Source: Carnegiea gigantea (taxonomy: Eukaryota; Streptophyta; Magnoliopsida; Caryophyllales; Cactaceae). From it: a stretch of 64,000 nucleotides of DNA. Below, piece by piece: positions 60,243 through 64,000 of this stretch (the first letter of the stretch is position 1; every line of letters begins with the position of its first letter). A program made the translations under genes and the position numbers. Below the pieces are notes generated by a model that did not search any database, was not told where the DNA came from, and was given only the letters and a program-made list of their open reading frames with translations. The DNA is taken from NCBI GenBank assembly GCA_029747015.1, contig JAKOGI010000053.1:678501-742500 (forward strand), written 5' to 3'.

Positions 60243-60655
60243 CAAATATTTGTTGCTAACTATGATCCTCAGTGGATTGTAGATACGGGGACAATCAAGT
60301 ACATAGTTCAGGATTGAGTTGATTTTTGTGAACTTTCACTACTACACGGTGAATTCACAAATCGTCATTTTAGGTAACGACAATAGAAAAGATGTCATTG
60401 AATTAAGGACAAATCATTCGAGGCTCCTTGAAGGGACTACGTTGTCTCTTTTCGATGCTCTCTATGTACCTGGGGTGCGATGTTTCCTTGTGTCTTCTGT
60501 TCCTAAGATTAGTTTTCTTTAATTTTCATCTAGATGTCTTAGACATCATATGGTATGGTGATCTGTTTGGCCATGTCACATTGAAAGGTATTTTCAATGG
60601 ACAAAATAGAACATCTTCCATCCATGTCCCATTTTCGACTCTGTTTTAGGCATGC
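60243..60655 (+). pseudogene. Copia aspartic protease and linker
   Basis: Q-W-I-V-D-T-G, with the catalytic D-T-G at 60,282-60,290, starts the protease. The frame at 60,319-60,522 carries I-L-G-N-D-N-R-K-D-V and L-F-D-A-L-Y-V-P-G-V-R-C, the conserved end of copia protease regions. Frameshifts and a stop follow the active site. Confidence 0.75.
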
Positions 60656-61130
60656 TCGACTTGACCATGAGGGTCAAGATAGAGTTAATAGACTAGCTAA
60701 AGATGGCCTTGTAAGACCAACTCACTAGGCTTAAGGTGCAAAATGTGAGTTATGCCTAACTAGTACAGCAATAGGAAATCTTTTTATAAGATTTCGAGTC
60801 CATCAAATCTCTTAACTTTCGTTCACTTTAGATATCTGCGGGTCCATGAATATGAAAGCATATCATGGAGCTACATATATTCATGATATAGGTATATGTA
60901 CCTACTATCCCACTGTTATTAAGTACTCGATGTGTTCATATACTTTATAGCGGTAGTATGACTCAATTGGTACGAAATATTAAAACTCTTTAAACCAATT
61001 GAGATCATGATATTTTCTTCGTGAAACAACATCCTGCAATGTTGATTTTCTTAAGGATGAGTTTCTTAGCATTTGGTGCAATTGGAAAGGGCCTAAATTT
61101 ATATATGTTACAATAAGACCTTCAACTACC
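60655..61130 (+). pseudogene. Copia GAG-pre-integrase and integrase remnant
   Basis: H-A-R-L-D-H-E-G-Q-D-R-V-N-R-L (about 60,652-60,700) is the pre-integrase motif. A cysteine pair in K-C-E-L-C-L-T (60,740) follows, then a short decayed stretch of the integrase core up to about 61,000. Most of the catalytic core is unreadable or deleted. Confidence 0.6.
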
Positions 61131-61739
61131 TCTTGATGAGGGGGAGGATTTGAGTTCTCACTAAATCACCAAGGATGGTACACATTCCTTACTTGGTAAG
61201 AATGGTGAAGGTTTGTCTGTCAAGGAGAATGAGATTAGTCCTCAATCTCCAATTGTTGAGGAGAGTTATTCCTGAACATACAGTTAGTTCTCATGTTCAG
61301 GATCCCACCTCCAATGGATAGTGGGAGTAATCTTCTCTTCTTAATCAAGGTTTCATACCTCTTAGAGAAAGGAGGAGAAACTCCTAGTCCCTTACCTTTT
61401 AGAGAAAGGAGGAGAGATTTCTTACCTAGGCAGACAAATAATAAAGGTCCCAGGATCCCAAGGACTAAGCATGGAAGAATTCTTCGACTTTTTTTTTAAA
61501 TTGGAAAAAAAATATTCTTATGTACTCCATCGGGAGATTAGGGATCTACCTCTTATCAAGAGGCGATTGGCTCACTAAATTGCAAAAGTGACTGGATGTC
61601 ATAAGGGATGAGATGGACTCACTGACAAGGTTTGAGAACTCGTTGAAACTCCACTCCGATGTAAGTCTCCAAGATAAAACATCGGATGGATAGTTCAATT
61701 GATAAGTTCAGGCCCGGACACTCCTAGCCCTGGTTTCCC

Positions 61740-62200
61740 ATTCGGACTTTGAGTTGTTCGAAATGGAGTAAAGATTGTTTTTCTCAATGGTGATCTTCAG
61801 AAAGAGATTTATATGGACTAACCCATTGATTTTGTACCAAATGGATAAGAGGACAATTTGTGTCATCTTAAAAGGTCCATATGTGATCTTAACCAATCTT
61901 TCAGTTCTTGGTACTTTAGATTCCATAAAGTCATTTTGCCTTAAATGGTTTCAGAAGACCATTGTATATGTCGAAAGATCAACATAGGGATTACGTTCCT
62001 CATGTTAATGACATACTGTTGACTAGGAACAACTTGGAGATGATTAAAACTACTAAAAAGTAGTCATTCTATGTCTTTGAGACGAAGGACATGGGTGAAA
62101 CTAGGTATGTCCTAGGAGTGAAAATAATCCAAAGCCGTCCCAAGAAGCATGCATCAAAGTGTCTTGGAACGATTTTGGGTTTATAATTCCTAACCCATAG
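61740..62200 (+). pseudogene. Copia reverse transcriptase remnant
   Basis: V-F-L-N-G-D-L-Q-K-E-I-Y-M-D (about 61,778-61,818) is the conserved early RT motif. The active-site box reads H-V-N-D (62,001-62,012) instead of Y-V-D-D. D-M-G-E-T-R-Y-V-L-G-V-K-I lies at about 62,089. Large parts between them are missing or shifted. Confidence 0.8.
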
Positions 62201-62429
62201 ATACTCCAGTTGAGAAGGGTCCAACCTTGAGTCTTGCCCAATGCTTTAAAACAGATGACAAAATAGAGATAATGAACAATGTCCTTAACCCTAGCATCAT
62301 AGTAAGCTTAATGAAAGCCATGTTATGTACATGACCTGATATTGCTTTGCGGATAATTTGATAAGTCATTATCAAAGTAACCCAAGACTTCCTGATTGAC
62401 AAGTCATCAGAAGAATCAAATGCTACCTT

Positions 62430-62935
62430 CGTGGTATTGATAACTCAGCATTTTGCTATCAAGGAGCAGGCCTCAAGTTGAGAAGATACTCAAATATTGA
62501 TTGGGGTAATGACTTGGATGAGTCTAAGTCAACCTCAAGACATGCCTTCAACCTGAGTGGGAAAGCCATGTCATGATGCAGCAAAGAAGTAAAGCTGCAC
62601 AATAATGTCAACTATGGAAGTAGATTGTGTGTCTTGTACTATAGAGACAAAAGCATTGTCATATGGTATATATATGTACACTAACAAGGTGCTATGTTCC
62701 CTTAACTAAACCCATTCCTAGTGATGTGTCCAAAACTCATTGGTTGAGTCTTGGATTTCATAAGGTTTGGTATTTAGACATGTTCTGTTACGTGATAGAT
62801 ATGTTTCTTTTATGGGTAAGATGCTCATTGTTGTACATTAGGCATATTAAAATGTCACAGGCTTCTGATTGGCCTAGCCACACAGGCAATCACCCTGACG
62901 CTTGAGTAGCGGGTAGGATGAGATTGAATTATATT
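62430..62935 (+). pseudogene. Copia RNase H remnant
   Basis: It holds a decayed S-K-K-Q-S-C-x-I-M-S-T-M-E-V-D segment (about 62,583-62,630), matching the usual copia RNase H motif around its catalytic Glu. Stops and shifts break the frame. Confidence 0.65.
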
Positions 62936-63710
62936 AGCACTAGGTGTGCAACATTAATTACTCACACTGGAAGTGTGTGAGTGGAATGAATATAGTCGCC
63001 TTAGTAAAACTAAGATGAGACTCGAGGGAGTCGAGTATGAAATAAGTTTTCATATTGAAGCCTTAAAAGCCGAATCTTGAGTATCAAGACCAACATTCAG
63101 TATGTTGATGTAGTGGCTCAGGTTAGATTTTTAGGTGAAAATCTAGACTGATAATTCACATGGCATAAAGAGTGACGAACCCAACTAAGTGGGAGTTATG
63201 TCGTGACACACATCTCATACTGTGTGTGCTTATAAGACGGCTCATATGTGGGGTGACAATTGAATTTCCTATCACTTGTCACTGTGTGACCTTATGGACG
63301 ATAACCCTTTGATTTAAAGCTATGATATTAAGTCGAAACTTAATGATGCTACTTTATTGTGATTCTCAAGAACCACGATGTATACGGTTCAGCGAGAACA
63401 CGTTAGGAAAGCAATTAAGCTAAGATGAGATTTCATGAGTGTTTAAGGAAAAATCTATCCATCATCACCATATCAGCCCGGGCGATTATGTTGAGAACAT
63501 AATCATATGATGGATTAGAGATGCCACTGGTGATGTCTTGGGATATTTTTGGGGTATCGTATTTCGTAAAAGTGTTATGTTAGTTGGATGGTAATTTAAT
63601 ATAACACTACTTGTTATTTTTGGTCACACGTCCTATTCCTGGTATGAAGCGTGAGGAGTTGTGATACATGGAGAATACGTATTTTACGGCCTAAGTGGCC
63701 GAGTGGAAAC
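62936..63710. other. 3' untranslated part of the copia element
   Basis: There is no reading frame. It ends with the polypurine-like GGCCGAGTGGAAAC next to the 3' LTR at 63,711. Confidence 0.6.
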
Positions 63711-64000
63711 TGTTGGACGGGCCTAATGAGATTAGGCCCGACGGCCACTTAAGTCGCCTAGGGCGACAACCCTTATTACCCCCTAACCTATATAAAGGGG
63801 TTTAAGGGGGTTAGCCCTGTGAGACGCTATGACGCGAATATTATATCTTCCATATTCTTCTACTTCTCTCTCATGGACGAACCACCATCTATCGAGTTCT
63901 CGAGTTTAGGATGTGAAACCCTAAAGCGACTCTAGTAGTCACTTGGTATTATTATTAGCGTAATTGGTATTCTTTATACGCGTGGACTATTACCGACAGT
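63711..64000 (+). repeat. 3' LTR of the copia element (first 290 bp)
   Basis: Near-identical to 56,486-56,775. The terminal inverted repeat is conserved at 63,718-63,740. The remaining ~39 bp and the right target duplicate are outside the window. Confidence 0.93.

Larger units (their letters stand above)
56486..64000 (+). mobile_element. Ty1/copia LTR retrotransposon, degenerate, 3' LTR cut by window end
   Basis: The 5' LTR (56,486-56,814) and 3' LTR (63,711 onward) both begin TGTTGGACGGGCC. By eye about 16 differences occur over 290 shared bases. A tRNA-Met primer site follows the 5' LTR. Pol order is protease, integrase, RT, RNase H, which defines copia. All frames are broken. The left target duplicate is probably TCTAT (56,481-56,485). 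The interior has an unusually long, structured region before gag. Confidence 0.92.

Overview
This window is plant nuclear DNA, very probably from a core eudicot. It is AT-rich and full of nested transposable elements. It carries an endogenous plant pararetrovirus (Caulimoviridae) and two host genes with plant-specific domain architectures: an ATL-type RING-H2 ubiquitin ligase and the jasmonate repressor adaptor NINJA. Species cannot be named from the sequence alone.

Left third (1-21,690): one degenerate pararetrovirus copy (copy 1), taken apart by later insertions. Its 5' end is cut by the LTR of a Ty3/gypsy-type element (1-1,379). Its coat-protein region is split by an ~8.2 kb CACTA (En/Spm) transposon (2,662-10,846, TSD TGT). 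Its polymerase is split by a 5.15 kb LTR insertion (13,408-18,554, TSD ATACG) whose two LTRs look like different families. Read around the insertions, the viral order is coat protein with zinc knuckle, 30K-type movement protein, aspartic protease, reverse transcriptase, RNase H (tandemly duplicated), an unrecognised ~300-residue region, then promoter and poly(A) signal. This order recalls cavemoviruses and solendoviruses.

Middle (21,690-40,490): accessory DNA. It holds a 5'-truncated LINE with a clear target-site duplication and a Harbinger-type MITE inside it, SINEs, a probable Helitron, a long-TIR MITE, large TA/TG/TTA microsatellites, and the intact intronless ATL gene (35,457-36,851, minus strand).

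Right-centre (40,490-46,675): a second, uninterrupted pararetrovirus copy (copy 2). It starts at the tRNA-Met primer site and ends in the leader. It has lost the movement-protein region by deletion and carries a 92-bp tandem duplication. A SINE with a 19-bp TSD and a MITE follow.

NINJA locus (about 47,800-53,110, minus strand): a non-coding first exon, a 2.2 kb 5'-UTR intron holding a MITE, and two coding exons giving a predicted 437-residue protein.

Right end (56,486-64,000): an almost complete but decayed Ty1/copia element with 329-bp LTRs; the 3' LTR runs off the window. Between its primer site and gag lies a 1.3 kb quasi-periodic array of more than 20 small inverted repeats. They have a conserved, polar 5-nt core and arms that change together. 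This is the most unusual structure seen here.

The two host genes are the only coding sequences that look functional. All mobile-element and viral reading frames are broken, many at presumed tryptophan codons, as expected for old methylated repeats.
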